A stretch of 64,000 nt of DNA from Pseudopedobacter sp037968815 (GCA_037968815.1 JBBKWF010000011.1:248001-312000), one strand, 5' to 3'; shown: positions 17,884 through 27,721, numbered from the stretch's first letter. The notes: generated by a model not told the origin, from the sequence alone. Numbers and translations are program-made.

Positions 17884-18687
17884 TTATGCTCTTGGCTGAT
17901 TCATTGCTGAAAGCATGTTACCATAAACAGCATTCAAACTAGACAAGTTTTTAGAAAGTTTTGCAACTTCATCCTTGAATTGTTTTGAATCGTCCATAGA
18001 ATCATTAAAGTTAGCCATGGTTTGAGAAAGGTTTGCGTAGAACTTGTTCATAGACTTCAAGTGAGCACTTGAGTCTTGTAGTTCTAATTCATAAACTGCA
18101 TTTAAAGCAGAAATATTTTTACCTAAATTATTTATTTGGTTATGATACTCATTTGCTCCTTCTGATGCTTTAGTGATAGTAGCAACACCTGCAGTTGCAT
18201 GATCAAATGCTACACCAAGTCCGCTTACTTTTCCTGAAGCAGTTTTTACATTACTTACAAAATCTTCTGTAGCAATAGAAGCATCTGCAGCGTTAGATAT
18301 TGCACCAACTTTATTTGTAAAATTATCTAATCCAGCTTTAATTTTTGCAATAGCATCATCCCCTATTTGTAAGTCTGGCATTCCGCCACCACCTGCTGAA
18401 CCTTTAATTTCAAGTTCGTTCAGTTTTACCGGTTTTGACATATCAATTGCACTTCCACCAAACTCCTCAGAAAGCTGTGGATATACTTTTTCCCATTTTG
18501 GATCTTTATGTGGAGGAACAAATCCCATTATAAAGAAAAGAACTGCCTCAGTAGCTAAACCGACACCAATAATCATCTCGCCACCAGGCCAGTGAAGAAT
18601 TTTTGCCATCGCCCCGATAATTACTACAGTTGCTCCCCAGGATATAATTGCATCTAAGGTGAAAATAGATCTTTTTTTTGTTGCCAT
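17884..18687 (-). CDS. gldL: Type IX secretion/gliding motor protein GldL
   Basis: Stator-like inner-membrane subunit of the GldLM motor. The 267 residues begin with two transmembrane helices (about 13-30 and 36-56) containing AKILHWPGGEMIIGVGLATE; the glutamates in these helices are the kind implicated in proton flow. A long cytoplasmic region of alanine- and asparagine-rich helices follows, ending NLSSLNAVYGNMLSAM. Position and order (K-L-M-N) confirm the call. Confidence 0.96.
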   Translation of the reverse strand: MATKKRSIFTLDAIISWGATVVIIGAMAKILHWPGGEMIIGVGLATEAVLFFIMGFVPPHKDPKWEKVYPQLSEEFGGSAIDMSKPVKLNELEIKGSAGGGGMPDLQIGDDAIAKIKAGLDNFTNKVGAISNAADASIATEDFVSNVKTASGKVSGLGVAFDHATAGVATITKASEGANEYHNQINNLGKNISALNAVYELELQDSSAHLKSMNKFYANLSQTMANFNDSMDDSKQFKDEVAKLSKNLSSLNAVYGNMLSAMNQPRA

Positions 18688-18740
18688 TTTTGTTAGTTTG
18701 GATTTAAGTTTTTGTTGTGTTTGATATAATTGTGCTAAAA

Positions 18741-20075
18741 TTAAGGTTTCATTTTACCTGGCTTATCTCTAATGTCTCTACCTAAGAATGGTGTAACACA
18801 TCTAAAACCAATTGAAGATCTAGCTGAATCTGGATATTCGTAAGATTTAGCTGAATTTTGGAGAAAGTAACCAATATCTTTCCAAGAACCGCCTTTTACA
18901 ACTCTTTTCTTGTTATAATCTGGATCTCCTTTTTGTACAGCTTTGTTAAATGAAGGGTTAATCGTACTTACATAAGCAGATGCGGCATCGTTATAAATAG
19001 AGCTTGTCCACTCAGAAACGTTTCCAGCCATATTATATAAACCGTAATCGTTAGGGAAGTATGATTTCACATAAACTGTAAATGCACCCCCATCATCAAT
19101 ATAGTTACCTCTACCAGGCTTAAAGTTTGCTAACAAGCATCCTTTTGCGTTTCTGATATAAGGACCACCCCAAGGGTAGCTAGTTGCAACTCTACCACCT
19201 CTAGCAGCGTATTCAAATTCTGCTTCGGTAGGCAAGTCATAATCTAACCTTGCTGGTAAATTTTTTGAATTTTTATAGGATTCATTAAGTCTTGATCTCC
19301 AAACTGTAAAAGCTTTTGCTTGTTCCCATGTAACACCTACAACAGGGTAATTAGCAAATGAAGGGTGAGAAAAATAACCTTTCGCCATTGGATCATTTTG
19401 TGCGTAGGTGAAATCCGAAATCCAAACTAAAGTATCTGGATAGATATAGGTTTCATCCTTAATAATGAACTCATCTCTTTCAACAGTTGGTGCTCCTTTA
19501 GTTAAATTTGGATCTCTTAAACCTCTATAAGCTGCAGCTTTTTTATAATCAATCCATGCATACTCATACTTTAACTGCTCTACTTTTAATTCTTTCTTAT
19601 TAAAGAATTTTGAAGTTCCAGAATAATACATTGCTTGGTCCAATTTATCTTTCAATGTTTTATCGCCCCAAATTCCTTTTCCAGAATTCATTGCTTTCCA
19701 ATTGATATAAGGACTCTCTTTGCCACCTTTACTTTTTAACAAGTACTTTTTAGGCTTACCAACTAAGTTAAACGCTATAGAATCTCTAACCCAATTCACA
19801 AACTGCTTATACTCGCTGTTTGAGATTTCAGTTTCATCCATATAGAATGCAGAAATAGTAACTTGCTTATTTTGTGGGAATTGAGAGATGGTAACATCTT
19901 GATCTACCTGCCCCATAACAAAGGTACCTGCAGGAATATATACCATACCGTATGGTAGCTCCTGTTTAACGGTTTTAGATTGGACACCAATTAGTTCTCC
20001 TCTTCCATCTCCTCTACCGCAACTGAAAAGGGCAATACTAATCAATATCAATCCAGATATGAATAAATTTCTCAT
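18741..20075 (-). CDS. gldK: Type IX secretion/gliding lipoprotein GldK
   Basis: Outer-membrane lipoprotein that forms the GldKN ring. The signal ends in a lipobox (IALFSCG, Cys19). The rest is a formylglycine-generating-enzyme/sulfatase-modifying fold: MVYIPAGTFVMG, DETEISNSEYKQFV, LPTEAEFEYAARGG, NMAGNVSEWTSS, VVKGGSWKD and IGFRCVTP. The fold is used structurally in this family. It is the first gene of the unit; a terminator at about 20315 separates it from the HemD-like gene upstream, so it should have its own promoter. Confidence 0.96.
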   Translation of the reverse strand: MRNLFISGLILISIALFSCGRGDGRGELIGVQSKTVKQELPYGMVYIPAGTFVMGQVDQDVTISQFPQNKQVTISAFYMDETEISNSEYKQFVNWVRDSIAFNLVGKPKKYLLKSKGGKESPYINWKAMNSGKGIWGDKTLKDKLDQAMYYSGTSKFFNKKELKVEQLKYEYAWIDYKKAAAYRGLRDPNLTKGAPTVERDEFIIKDETYIYPDTLVWISDFTYAQNDPMAKGYFSHPSFANYPVVGVTWEQAKAFTVWRSRLNESYKNSKNLPARLDYDLPTEAEFEYAARGGRVATSYPWGGPYIRNAKGCLLANFKPGRGNYIDDGGAFTVYVKSYFPNDYGLYNMAGNVSEWTSSIYNDAASAYVSTINPSFNKAVQKGDPDYNKKRVVKGGSWKDIGYFLQNSAKSYEYPDSARSSIGFRCVTPFLGRDIRDKPGKMKP

Positions 20076-20183
20076 GTGCTATTCAAGTTTTATTGTGTTT
20101 TCCTTGTGTAAAAAAACGTCCGTAATATACAGAAATTCAACATTTTCAAATAAATTATTTTTATTTAACTTAAAACACTTCTT

Positions 20184-20191
20184 CAAACATA
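20184..20191 (-). promoter_or_regulatory. Possible -7 box (TATGTTTG) for gldKLMN
   Basis: On the minus strand the sequence reads TATGTTTG, matching TAnnTTTG, about 110 bp upstream of the gldK ATG and downstream of the terminator at 20299-20332. The upstream -33 element is not clear, so support is partial. The rest of the 279-bp spacer 20076-20354 is AT-rich without genes. Confidence 0.4.
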
Positions 20192-20298
20192 GTTAAAATT
20201 TAAAGCTAAACTATTAAAATCAATGTTCAAATACCAAATAATGGGTATTTATTAAACTTATATTCCCTCCTTATTACGCAGGCAATTTTATAAAGTTT

Positions 20299-20332
20299 CA
20301 AAAAAAAAGCGACTATTATATAAAGTCGCTTT
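20299..20332 (-). terminator. Terminator after the HemD-like gene
   Basis: Arms AAAGCGAC and GTCGCTTT flank an 11-nt AT loop, and on the minus strand a run of eight T follows. It lies 23 bp after the HemD-like stop codon and separates that operon from gldKLMN. Confidence 0.88.
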
Positions 20333-20354
20333 GGTGAATTTTTCTAAAAACCGC

Positions 20355-21122
20355 TTATTTTACAGATTTTATGTATTGTTCTATCGCCATCGTCATCGAA
20401 GGAGCTTCAGGTGTTGGTGCCGGAATATCCAAAATTAAGCCGGCATCTGTAAGCGCTTGTTGCGTTGTTTTTCCAAAAGCAGCAATCCTAGTTTTATTTT
20501 GTTGAAAACCAGGAAAGTTCACATAAAGTGACTGTACGCTTGACGGACTAAAGAACACAATAACATCATAAAAAACATCTGCAAGGTCTGTTAAATCTGA
20601 AACCACTGTTTTAAATAATACCGCAGGAGTAAAATCTATCCCTTGATTTGTCAAGAAAGTCTCAGTAGCTTCTGAAGCTACATCAGAACATGGGTACAAA
20701 AACTTATCGGTAGTATGTTTTTTCAAAACATCTGCCATATCTTTTGTTGTTTGCTTACCAAAAAATATCTTTCTCTTACGATATTGAATATATTTTTGCA
20801 GATATAATGCAATAGACTCAGACAAACAGAAATATTTCATATCAGCCGGCACATCAAAACGCATTTCTTCACAAACCCTAAAATAATGATCTGCCGCATT
20901 TCTACTAGTTAAAATAACGGCTGTAAAGTCAGCTAAATTAACTTTATCTTTCCTAAGATCTTTTCCAGCAACCCCTTCCACATGTATAAAAGATCTAAAA
21001 TCAATCTTTAAGTTTAAAGACGATGCCAAATCATAATAAGGAGATTTTTCACCCTCTGGTTCTGGCAAGGTAACTAACACACTCTTAACCTTAGTTTTTC
21101 TCTCTTCCAAATTAAACTCCAT
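20355..21122 (-). CDS. hemD: Uroporphyrinogen-III synthase-like protein
   Basis: The HemD fold cyclises hydroxymethylbilane to uroporphyrinogen III in tetrapyrrole synthesis. The 255 residues show two-domain alternation with ADFTAVILTSRNAADHYF, YPCSDVASEA and FFSPSSVQSLYVNFP followed by AAFGKTTQQALTDAG, the usual HemD C-terminal pattern. The sequence is diverged and no HemC or other heme gene adjoins it. It lies 6 bp after a DUF4271 gene in a unit with an Omp85-like gene. Enzyme function is probable but unproven, as HemD sequences are poorly conserved. Confidence 0.82.
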   Translation of the reverse strand: MEFNLEERKTKVKSVLVTLPEPEGEKSPYYDLASSLNLKIDFRSFIHVEGVAGKDLRKDKVNLADFTAVILTSRNAADHYFRVCEEMRFDVPADMKYFCLSESIALYLQKYIQYRKRKIFFGKQTTKDMADVLKKHTTDKFLYPCSDVASEATETFLTNQGIDFTPAVLFKTVVSDLTDLADVFYDVIVFFSPSSVQSLYVNFPGFQQNKTRIAAFGKTTQQALTDAGLILDIPAPTPEAPSMTMAIEQYIKSVK

Positions 21123-21128
21123 ATAACA

Positions 21129-22100
21129 CTATAAACTACTATTAATTGTTTTAATAAACAATAATATCGGACAAATTTCAAGGGTGCAAAGATACAGAAA
21201 TAAATAAAATTTTGATAATTGATAATTTAATAAAACTTTAAATGTAAGTCGAACCAACTGAAAACCTATTACCATTGAAAAAAGTAACACAAAACACCAA
21301 ACCACCAAACTTCCATGATTAACACCAATAAAAGTTAAAATAAACGTGGCCGGAAGAAGTAAAAACAATGAGTTAATATAGGTGAGGTATATAATATTAA
21401 GGTATTCGCCTGTAAGTTTTTGAATATCAAACAAGAAACCCATGAATTTTACAGCGAATATTTTAAGTCCAAAAAACACAAACGCTATAAAAGACAAGAT
21501 TAAGAAAGAATTAAAGTCTAAAACAGTATTTGACACACTTGTTTTATACATTAACAAGCAAATAAATAGCCCTACGGTAAATGAAAATATGAGGTAAAGA
21601 AAAACAAACTGCCAAGTAATCAACACATTATCTTCCTTATCAATCTGACTTAAAACTCTGTTATCAAAAAATGCCCTAAACAAATTTGCTATTTCTTTAG
21701 CAAAAACCAACCTAACTACACCAAACATTGTTAGCAAAACCAAAACAGTTGCTAAGAACCAAGTTGGATATTTATTAAGGTAAATACCTACTCCATAAGG
21801 GTTCTTTACTATTTTAAAATTATCTGGCAGGCTTAATAAATATGGATCTGTCGTTATATTATCTTTCAAGAGTTTCTCTACGTACGGATTTGGCCTGTTT
21901 GCGTCTGGCGATAAGTAATGTAAAGTGAGTGAGTCTCTAATAAAATTTTTACGAGCCAAAGCTACTGAATCAATCACGATTCGGGGTTTAAAAACTACTT
22001 CCGAAACAGTATCTTTAGCTGTTACTGAACCTTGTGGCTGAAACCCAAACCCAGAAAAGCTTAGTAACATTAAAGAAAAAAACAAAATTCTGTACTTCAT
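21129..22100 (-). CDS. DUF4271 membrane protein
   Basis: The 323-residue protein begins with a signal-like hydrophobic segment (about 4-21) and a roughly 90-residue polar region. About six or seven transmembrane helices follow, in blocks near 115-133, 163-185, 192-215, 238-262, 268-290 and 298-318. It fits the Bacteroidota-specific DUF4271 family often found beside HemD-like genes. No catalytic motif is seen and the function is unknown. It is packed 4 bp after the Omp85-like gene and 6 bp before hemD, so the three are one transcript. Confidence 0.8.
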   Translation of the reverse strand: MKYRILFFSLMLLSFSGFGFQPQGSVTAKDTVSEVVFKPRIVIDSVALARKNFIRDSLTLHYLSPDANRPNPYVEKLLKDNITTDPYLLSLPDNFKIVKNPYGVGIYLNKYPTWFLATVLVLLTMFGVVRLVFAKEIANLFRAFFDNRVLSQIDKEDNVLITWQFVFLYLIFSFTVGLFICLLMYKTSVSNTVLDFNSFLILSFIAFVFFGLKIFAVKFMGFLFDIQKLTGEYLNIIYLTYINSLFLLLPATFILTFIGVNHGSLVVWCFVLLFSMVIGFQLVRLTFKVLLNYQLSKFYLFLYLCTLEICPILLFIKTINSSL

Positions 22101-22104
22101 AAAC

Positions 22105-23814
22105 CTAAAAGTAGCTCAATATTCCGATGTGGATTTTACCTTTCTGCAAATCTAATGGAATATTTTTCTGTTTACCAATTGCATAGCTTAAAGAAGTGAT
22201 ACCAATTCTGGTTTGGAAAGTAATTCCTGCTCCAATACCTAAAGGGTAATCTGTAGATTTTTGATTGATAAAGTTTTGATATATATAAGCTTGATCATAA
22301 AAAACATTTAGGTACGAGTTTTTTTCTACAAAGTACCTAAACTCGGTAGTTTGTATGCTATAGCTGTTTACATTGATAGACTGTTCATCAAAACCTCGCA
22401 AGGTTTTAAAACCCCCTATCCGGAAAGCTTCATTTTCAAAAATGTTTTTGCCTGTTAAAATTGCAGAATTATTATGTGCAAAAAGCACCGATTTAGCTCC
22501 TAACTTAAAATAATATTTTAGGTCTGCCTGAATTTTAAATTGCTGACTCTTCGTTTCATCAAAGTAATCTTCGGGATTGAAGTTTTGTGAAGGGGTGACT
22601 TTTCTTTGCCCAGCAGATAGCTGTAAATTAAAATCTGCACCTTTTAATGGGATAATCTTGTTATCTAAGTTAATATAAGCTAATGCTATCCCATAAAAAA
22701 TGGAATTGATGTTTGCATTATTAGGTATAGTTGCAATTTGATTATCAGTAACCTGATTGCCTTTAAAGTTTTCGAGAAAGAAACTGATTTTCTTTGTAAG
22801 GCTAAAGTTATAATCAAAAGCCAGCTTGGTGTTAAGGTTTAAAAAGCTACTATCGCGTTTAAACAATTGAAAGCTTGTACTAATACCCAATTGACTTTTA
22901 AAAAGGTACGGATAAATAAAAGCCAAATTTAGTTCTTGCGACTGCGCTGGCAAGCCTCGATAATTAAAATCTAAAGTTTCGCCGTTTTGTAAAGCATTTT
23001 TTAAATTAAGTTTAAAGTCTCCGGTTAATTGCAGTTTACCAGTTTGGGCATTTGGTAAAAAACCAATGATACCATCAAACTGATTGGCATTTTGCTTATC
23101 AACAAATAAGTTAATTTTAGTGCTGTTTCCACTAAAAACAACCTCAGGAGGCTTTGGTAGGCTAATAAAAGGCAAGTCACGTAGTCTTTTTCCTATATTT
23201 TGTACTTTTTGCTCACTATAATTATCATCCTTCCTTAAATTTAGATAAGAAGACAAATATGCCTGACTTAACTTTGCTGAACCTACTAACCTTAAAGTAT
23301 CAAGCGTTATCTTTTTACCGGCATCAATAAAGACTTTTGCTTGTAGTGTTTTACCGGCATCACTTAAACTATCTAACCAAACCTGCACAAAAGGATAACC
23401 GTTATTTTGGTAGTAATTAAGAATGGTAGCGTAAGTTTTCTCAAGTGTTTTTAAAGCAATGGGTGTATTTTTTTGAAACTGGGCTTTTAACCCCAAATCA
23501 TTAATAAACTCAACTGGTAAGTTTCCGTTTTGTAAAGCCAAACCCGTATAAAGCTCTCCTTTATCTACTACGGCAAACAGCGTATCATTTTTAAAGGCGG
23601 TACTTTTTAAATCCACATCAAAGTAACCCATAAACTGCAAGGCTTTTATTTGTTGTCCTAATCCGCGGTAAGCACTTAAAGAATCTGGAAAATTTTGGTT
23701 GCTTTTTGTTTTAGATTTTGGAACGCCATTTATTTCTAAAACAACCGGTTTAGTTTGGCTTAAAGCAATTTGGGCTGAAAACAGGAAAAAGAAAATAAAA
23801 CCAAGTTTGCGCAT
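22105..23814 (-). CDS. Omp85/BamA-like outer-membrane protein
   Basis: The 569 residues have a signal peptide (ending ALSQ), an N-terminal region with one or a few POTRA-like units (about 50-230, including YQNNGYPFVQVWLDS), and a C-terminal beta-barrel region with alternating hydrophobic strands. It ends in a terminal phenylalanine (IGILSYF), as expected for barrels inserted by BAM. The motif GGFKTLRGFDEQS is the Omp85 RGF-type loop. It is shorter than BamA, so it is a TamA/TpsB-like or accessory Omp85 member. It is the first gene of the unit with DUF4271 and hemD. Confidence 0.87.
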   Translation of the reverse strand: MRKLGFIFFFLFSAQIALSQTKPVVLEINGVPKSKTKSNQNFPDSLSAYRGLGQQIKALQFMGYFDVDLKSTAFKNDTLFAVVDKGELYTGLALQNGNLPVEFINDLGLKAQFQKNTPIALKTLEKTYATILNYYQNNGYPFVQVWLDSLSDAGKTLQAKVFIDAGKKITLDTLRLVGSAKLSQAYLSSYLNLRKDDNYSEQKVQNIGKRLRDLPFISLPKPPEVVFSGNSTKINLFVDKQNANQFDGIIGFLPNAQTGKLQLTGDFKLNLKNALQNGETLDFNYRGLPAQSQELNLAFIYPYLFKSQLGISTSFQLFKRDSSFLNLNTKLAFDYNFSLTKKISFFLENFKGNQVTDNQIATIPNNANINSIFYGIALAYINLDNKIIPLKGADFNLQLSAGQRKVTPSQNFNPEDYFDETKSQQFKIQADLKYYFKLGAKSVLFAHNNSAILTGKNIFENEAFRIGGFKTLRGFDEQSINVNSYSIQTTEFRYFVEKNSYLNVFYDQAYIYQNFINQKSTDYPLGIGAGITFQTRIGITSLSYAIGKQKNIPLDLQKGKIHIGILSYF

Positions 23815-24076
23815 TCGGTTAATAAACGTTTTAATTACAAAATTAGCTTTATAAGTTTAAAATAGCAGTGTCTGCCCATAAAGGTAAACGTTTTTTACTT
23901 TTTGAATCCACTTAGCAATGATTAAGAAAACATTATAACACGCTAACTGATATATTCAATAATATAAGTAGTGCAGTTAATTGAGAAACTATCTCCCACC
24001 ATTACAAACAACTATTTAGGCATCTCATTTGCATAGTTTATTCTAAAATAAATATTCATATCAAAAATTAAAGAGA

Positions 24077-24613
24077 ATGAAAAGGATATCAGACCAAATG
24101 GAAGAATTGTTGAACAAACAAATGACTCGCGAAGCTTACCAAGCACAAGTATACTTATCATACGGCGCTTGGGCAGAAGAAAATAGCTTCCCTGGCATTT
24201 CCACTTTTCTTTACGGACATATGCAAGAAGAACGTGAACACATGTTCAAAATACTAAAATATATTATTGATAGAGGTGGAAAGGCGAAAATTGATGCTAT
24301 TAAAGCTGCTCCAGTTCATCCCAAAGATATTGGCGATTGCTTAAATAATATTTTAAACCACGAAATACAAAACTCTAAAGAGATTGATAAAATTGTTAAG
24401 CTAGCACATGAAGAAAGTGATTGGGCTACTTTTAACTTTGGGCAGTGGTTTGTAAAAGAACAAATTGAAGAGGAAACTTTAATCAATGGAGTAATTGACA
24501 AATATAATTTGGCATCTACAAAGATTGAAGGGAATCATAACCTTTATGATTTGGATAAAGATTTAGGCACCGCTTCGCAAGAAGCTACAATGCCACGAGA
24601 TGAAACTCTATAA
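24077..24613 (+). CDS. Non-heme ferritin
   Basis: Iron-storage protein forming a 24-subunit shell with ferroxidase centres. The 178 residues fold as a four-helix bundle plus a short tail. Ferroxidase ligands are visible at E19, E52 and H55 (QEEREHM), a glutamate in NHEIQNSKE, and EQIEEE in helix D, matching the FtnA pattern. The 14-residue tail is extra compared with the minimal bacterial length. It stands alone, convergent with the LytTR regulator; a 262-bp gene-free spacer lies upstream. Confidence 0.95.
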   Translation: MKRISDQMEELLNKQMTREAYQAQVYLSYGAWAEENSFPGISTFLYGHMQEEREHMFKILKYIIDRGGKAKIDAIKAAPVHPKDIGDCLNNILNHEIQNSKEIDKIVKLAHEESDWATFNFGQWFVKEQIEEETLINGVIDKYNLASTKIEGNHNLYDLDKDLGTASQEATMPRDETL

Positions 24614-24678
24614 GGACTGATTGCAAAGAATAATTGTATCATAATAAAAAAGGTTTTACATCTCTTTTGTCAACCTAA

Positions 24679-24716
24679 AACTTCAAGCAATCTTTTTTTA
24701 ATGATTGCTTGAAGTT
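24679..24716. terminator. Hairpin between ferritin and the LytTR operon
   Basis: A perfect 14-bp inverted repeat (AACTTCAAGCAATC and its complement) flanks a 10-nt T-rich loop in the convergent spacer. The T-run outside the stem is weak (TTTTA on the minus strand), so it is a probable bidirectional terminator rather than a textbook one. Confidence 0.65.
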
Positions 24717-24862
24717 CAAATTATATAAACCATTCAGCGTTTAATTAAAAAAATTTGATTTTCAGATAATTAAAACAAGAAAACATCAAATAGAGAGCTT
24801 TTCAAACGCAGGATTTTAGATTAATTTTCCGTAATAACATCCAAATTACTGGGTCAAAAGGC

Positions 24863-25621
24863 TCAGTCAAAGCGTAACATAGTTGCTAAAATATCATTAA
24901 TGTAGTTTCTTTTTCTACGAGAAACCGGCACTTCCGTATTGTCCATCATAATCAAAGTGCCACCATCCTGATTCGAAATATTCTTTACGAATTGGGGATT
25001 AATTAAATGAGTTTGATGTACCCGGAAAAACGAATGATCTGCCAGCATCATCTCCACTTCTTTAAGCGTTCGGCAAATCAAGGTTCTGTTACCATCTGCA
25101 AAGAAAAAACTAGTATAACTGTTCTCCGACTGACAACGCACAATATCTTTTATTTCGATAATTTCATACCCCGTTCCGGTGGGTAGCGCAATTTTATCCG
25201 GTATTTCACCTGAACCGGAGATAAAGTTTTGCAGCATCTTCCACTGCTCTCCATTGGTTTTTAATCTTCTTTGCTCCCAGGATGCTAAAGCGTTAACTAT
25301 CGCTTTTTCGGTAATCGGCTTCAATAGATAGTTAATAGCGCTATATTGAAAAGCCCTAATGGCATATTGATCATATGCAGTAGTAAAAATAATATCGAAA
25401 TTTGCTGGAAGAATTTTATCCAGCAATTTAAAACCATTCATTACAGGCATTTCAATGTCTAAAAACAATAAGTCAAATTCATTTTCCCGGATAAAAGTTA
25501 AAGCTTCCATAGGGTATTTGAACACTCCTTTGATTTGGTAATCGGGATGGACTTTTTTAATAAGTGTTGAAAGAATATCCGAGCAGTGTACCTCGTCATC
25601 AATAATTATAATTTCAGTCAT
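24863..25621 (-). CDS. LytTR-family response regulator
   Basis: The 252 residues comprise an N-terminal receiver domain (IIIDDE acidic pocket, phospho-acceptor D55 in LFLDIEMP, T and K in the expected later strands, FTTAYDQY and LLKPI) and a C-terminal LytTR DNA-binding domain (about 140-245, with IVRCQSENSYT, FFRVHQTHLINP and PVSRRKRNYI). It overlaps its sensor kinase gene by 8 nt, so the pair is coupled. Targets are unknown; the five envelope genes on the other side of the kinase are reasonable candidates. Confidence 0.95.
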   Translation of the reverse strand: MTEIIIIDDEVHCSDILSTLIKKVHPDYQIKGVFKYPMEALTFIRENEFDLLFLDIEMPVMNGFKLLDKILPANFDIIFTTAYDQYAIRAFQYSAINYLLKPITEKAIVNALASWEQRRLKTNGEQWKMLQNFISGSGEIPDKIALPTGTGYEIIEIKDIVRCQSENSYTSFFFADGNRTLICRTLKEVEMMLADHSFFRVHQTHLINPQFVKNISNQDGGTLIMMDNTEVPVSRRKRNYINDILATMLRFD

Positions 25622-27662
25622 GGTTTTTATCTGAATAAGTCAAAGTAACTAAAGTCCCGGTCACAGTATCGTTTTCTTCCAGGTCTGTTACCTTTAGGGT
25701 GATTTTAAGGTCATGTAGATGATTAAATAAAGCCAATCGCTCTTGAGTGATCTGGATACCGAACGACTTATGAAAGTTTGATCTATGGTCGGCTGTTTGG
25801 GCAGCTTTCTTCCGTCCGATACCGTTATCCTGTACTGTAATGATTAAGTTTTCACCGATTGAAAAGTCAATCTTTAAAGATTTATCTTTTTTTGTGCTTG
25901 GCATCAGCCCATGCCAAATCGCATTTTCTACAAATGGTTGTAGTAATAATGCAGGTATTGGGTATTGGTAAAGTGCTTCCTTATCAGCTACGGAAATAGA
26001 GTAATTCAAATCTTCGCCCAAACGTCCTTTCTCCAACGATAAATAAAGTTCCAGTATTTCCAGTTCATCTTCTACCGTAATGGTTTCCCGTTTACTATTT
26101 TGCAGTACACCACGTAGCAAGCTGGAAAAATCATCCAGATAATGCATGGCAGCCTCAGTTCTTCCATTCATAATTAAATGCTTGATGGCATTCATGCTAT
26201 TGAACAGAAAATGTGGGTTCATCTGTGCCCGCAAGGCCAGCATTTCCATTTCTTTTATTTTTTGGGAGAATTGAAATTTAGTTTCCTTCTCTCGTTGTTT
26301 TTCTATATCAGAATAAACCCTGATGAGCTCATCTGTTTTCTCGTTAACCTGTTTATCTAATTCTTTATTCATGTTTTCCTGAATAAGGTGGTTTTCTTGT
26401 AATTGCCGGATGTAAGCCTTTACAGTTTTTTCTTTATCAAGCTGTATAAGCCGTACATGATGGGCAACGGCAAAAGAGAAACAAAGCACCTCTCCTAAAA
26501 GGCCCACTTGAAAAATAGCATTCAGGCTATTTCCGAAATAAAAGAAACTATCCGGATTATAGTTAATACCGGTAAAAGAAACATATACCGACAATACAGA
26601 TCCTGCAAAGAAAAGCACATTACCCATAATAAAGTAAGCAATCAGCGGGTGCTTTACTTTTACTACAACCCAAGCTATCAACAGTAGGTTAATGGGCAAA
26701 ATAATTAAACGGATGACAATAAAGATCCAATCGATGACATCTGGGTGCGGAAACAAGAATTTATAGCTTATACTCAAGCCTGCATAAACGAAACAAAACC
26801 AAGCTACCCAACGCATTACTCTGCTTAACCGCAGATCAAAGGTTTTCACCTCAAGCAACTTTATGGTAAAAAAAATATAAAAGCCTATAAACAAAAATTG
26901 TAAACCCTCTTCTATTGCATAACCTGCTATTGGAAAATAAAGACCGATATTCATAAACTGCAAGGGCATACGGGCAAAAATCGAAAGCGCAAATAAAATT
27001 TGGAGTAGTAAGTAAAAAAGGTAGTAAACATACACTTGTTCTCTTATCGAAATAAAAAGGATAAGGATAAAAAAGGAAATCATGGTTAAACCTGAAAGGT
27101 AGATGACCGTAAAAATAGTACTCGGCCGATTATACTCCAGCTCCTCATAAAGCAGTTCGTGATAAACCATTTTGGTACAAAGCATTGGGGTGTGAGAAGA
27201 CCGCTTATAATTTCCAGATTGAAGTCTTATATAAATCTCGGTAGCCTTAGAGGGCTTGAGCTGTATGGGAAGAAAAAAGGTATATTTCTTATTGTCTCTT
27301 TTTTTTAAAGGCAAAAGGTAACCGTTTCTTTGTGTTTGCCAACCGGTATCAGTTTGTAAATAGATGGTATAATAAGCATCCTTGGAGTAAAGATAATAGT
27401 CATTTAAGAAACTATCAGTATTTAATACAGTAAGTTTCAGCCACACATCTTTTTCAACTGTCGGCACAAAAGAACTGTCATAACGCCTATGGAAATTTTT
27501 TTGTAAAATTGACTCAAAGCTCTCCTCACCATCGCTGTATAATGCCTTGACATGTTTGCTACCGACCAGGGGAAGTGCCTCTTTTGCCCTATTCAGCTCT
27601 AACTGGCTGAAAGTAACTAATGGCCAAAACAGAACTAATAATATTAAGATAATTCCACGCAT
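25614..27662 (-). CDS. LytS-type sensor histidine kinase with 7TM extracellular-sensing region
   Basis: The 682-residue membrane sensor has a signal peptide, a periplasmic beta-rich 7TMR-DISM-type domain (about 45-165, DVWLKLTVLN and TEIYIRLQSG), seven transmembrane helices (about 185-400), a coiled-coil linker, then the His_kinase module with QMNPHFLFNSMNAIKHL (phospho-histidine), a PFVENAIWHGL N-box and DNGIGRKKA in the ATPase. All catalytic motifs are present. The ligand is unknown, though DISM domains commonly resemble carbohydrate-binding folds. Upstream lies a 294-bp divergent region with a 15-bp perfect inverted repeat. Confidence 0.94.
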   Translation of the reverse strand: MRGIILILLVLFWPLVTFSQLELNRAKEALPLVGSKHVKALYSDGEESFESILQKNFHRRYDSSFVPTVEKDVWLKLTVLNTDSFLNDYYLYSKDAYYTIYLQTDTGWQTQRNGYLLPLKKRDNKKYTFFLPIQLKPSKATEIYIRLQSGNYKRSSHTPMLCTKMVYHELLYEELEYNRPSTIFTVIYLSGLTMISFFILILFISIREQVYVYYLFYLLLQILFALSIFARMPLQFMNIGLYFPIAGYAIEEGLQFLFIGFYIFFTIKLLEVKTFDLRLSRVMRWVAWFCFVYAGLSISYKFLFPHPDVIDWIFIVIRLIILPINLLLIAWVVVKVKHPLIAYFIMGNVLFFAGSVLSVYVSFTGINYNPDSFFYFGNSLNAIFQVGLLGEVLCFSFAVAHHVRLIQLDKEKTVKAYIRQLQENHLIQENMNKELDKQVNEKTDELIRVYSDIEKQREKETKFQFSQKIKEMEMLALRAQMNPHFLFNSMNAIKHLIMNGRTEAAMHYLDDFSSLLRGVLQNSKRETITVEDELEILELYLSLEKGRLGEDLNYSISVADKEALYQYPIPALLLQPFVENAIWHGLMPSTKKDKSLKIDFSIGENLIITVQDNGIGRKKAAQTADHRSNFHKSFGIQITQERLALFNHLHDLKITLKVTDLEENDTVTGTLVTLTYSDKNHD

Positions 27663-27721
27663 TAGGACTAAAATAACTATTCCCCAACACCTTTTCAGAT
27701 TCTTTTAGAATTTAACGCTTT

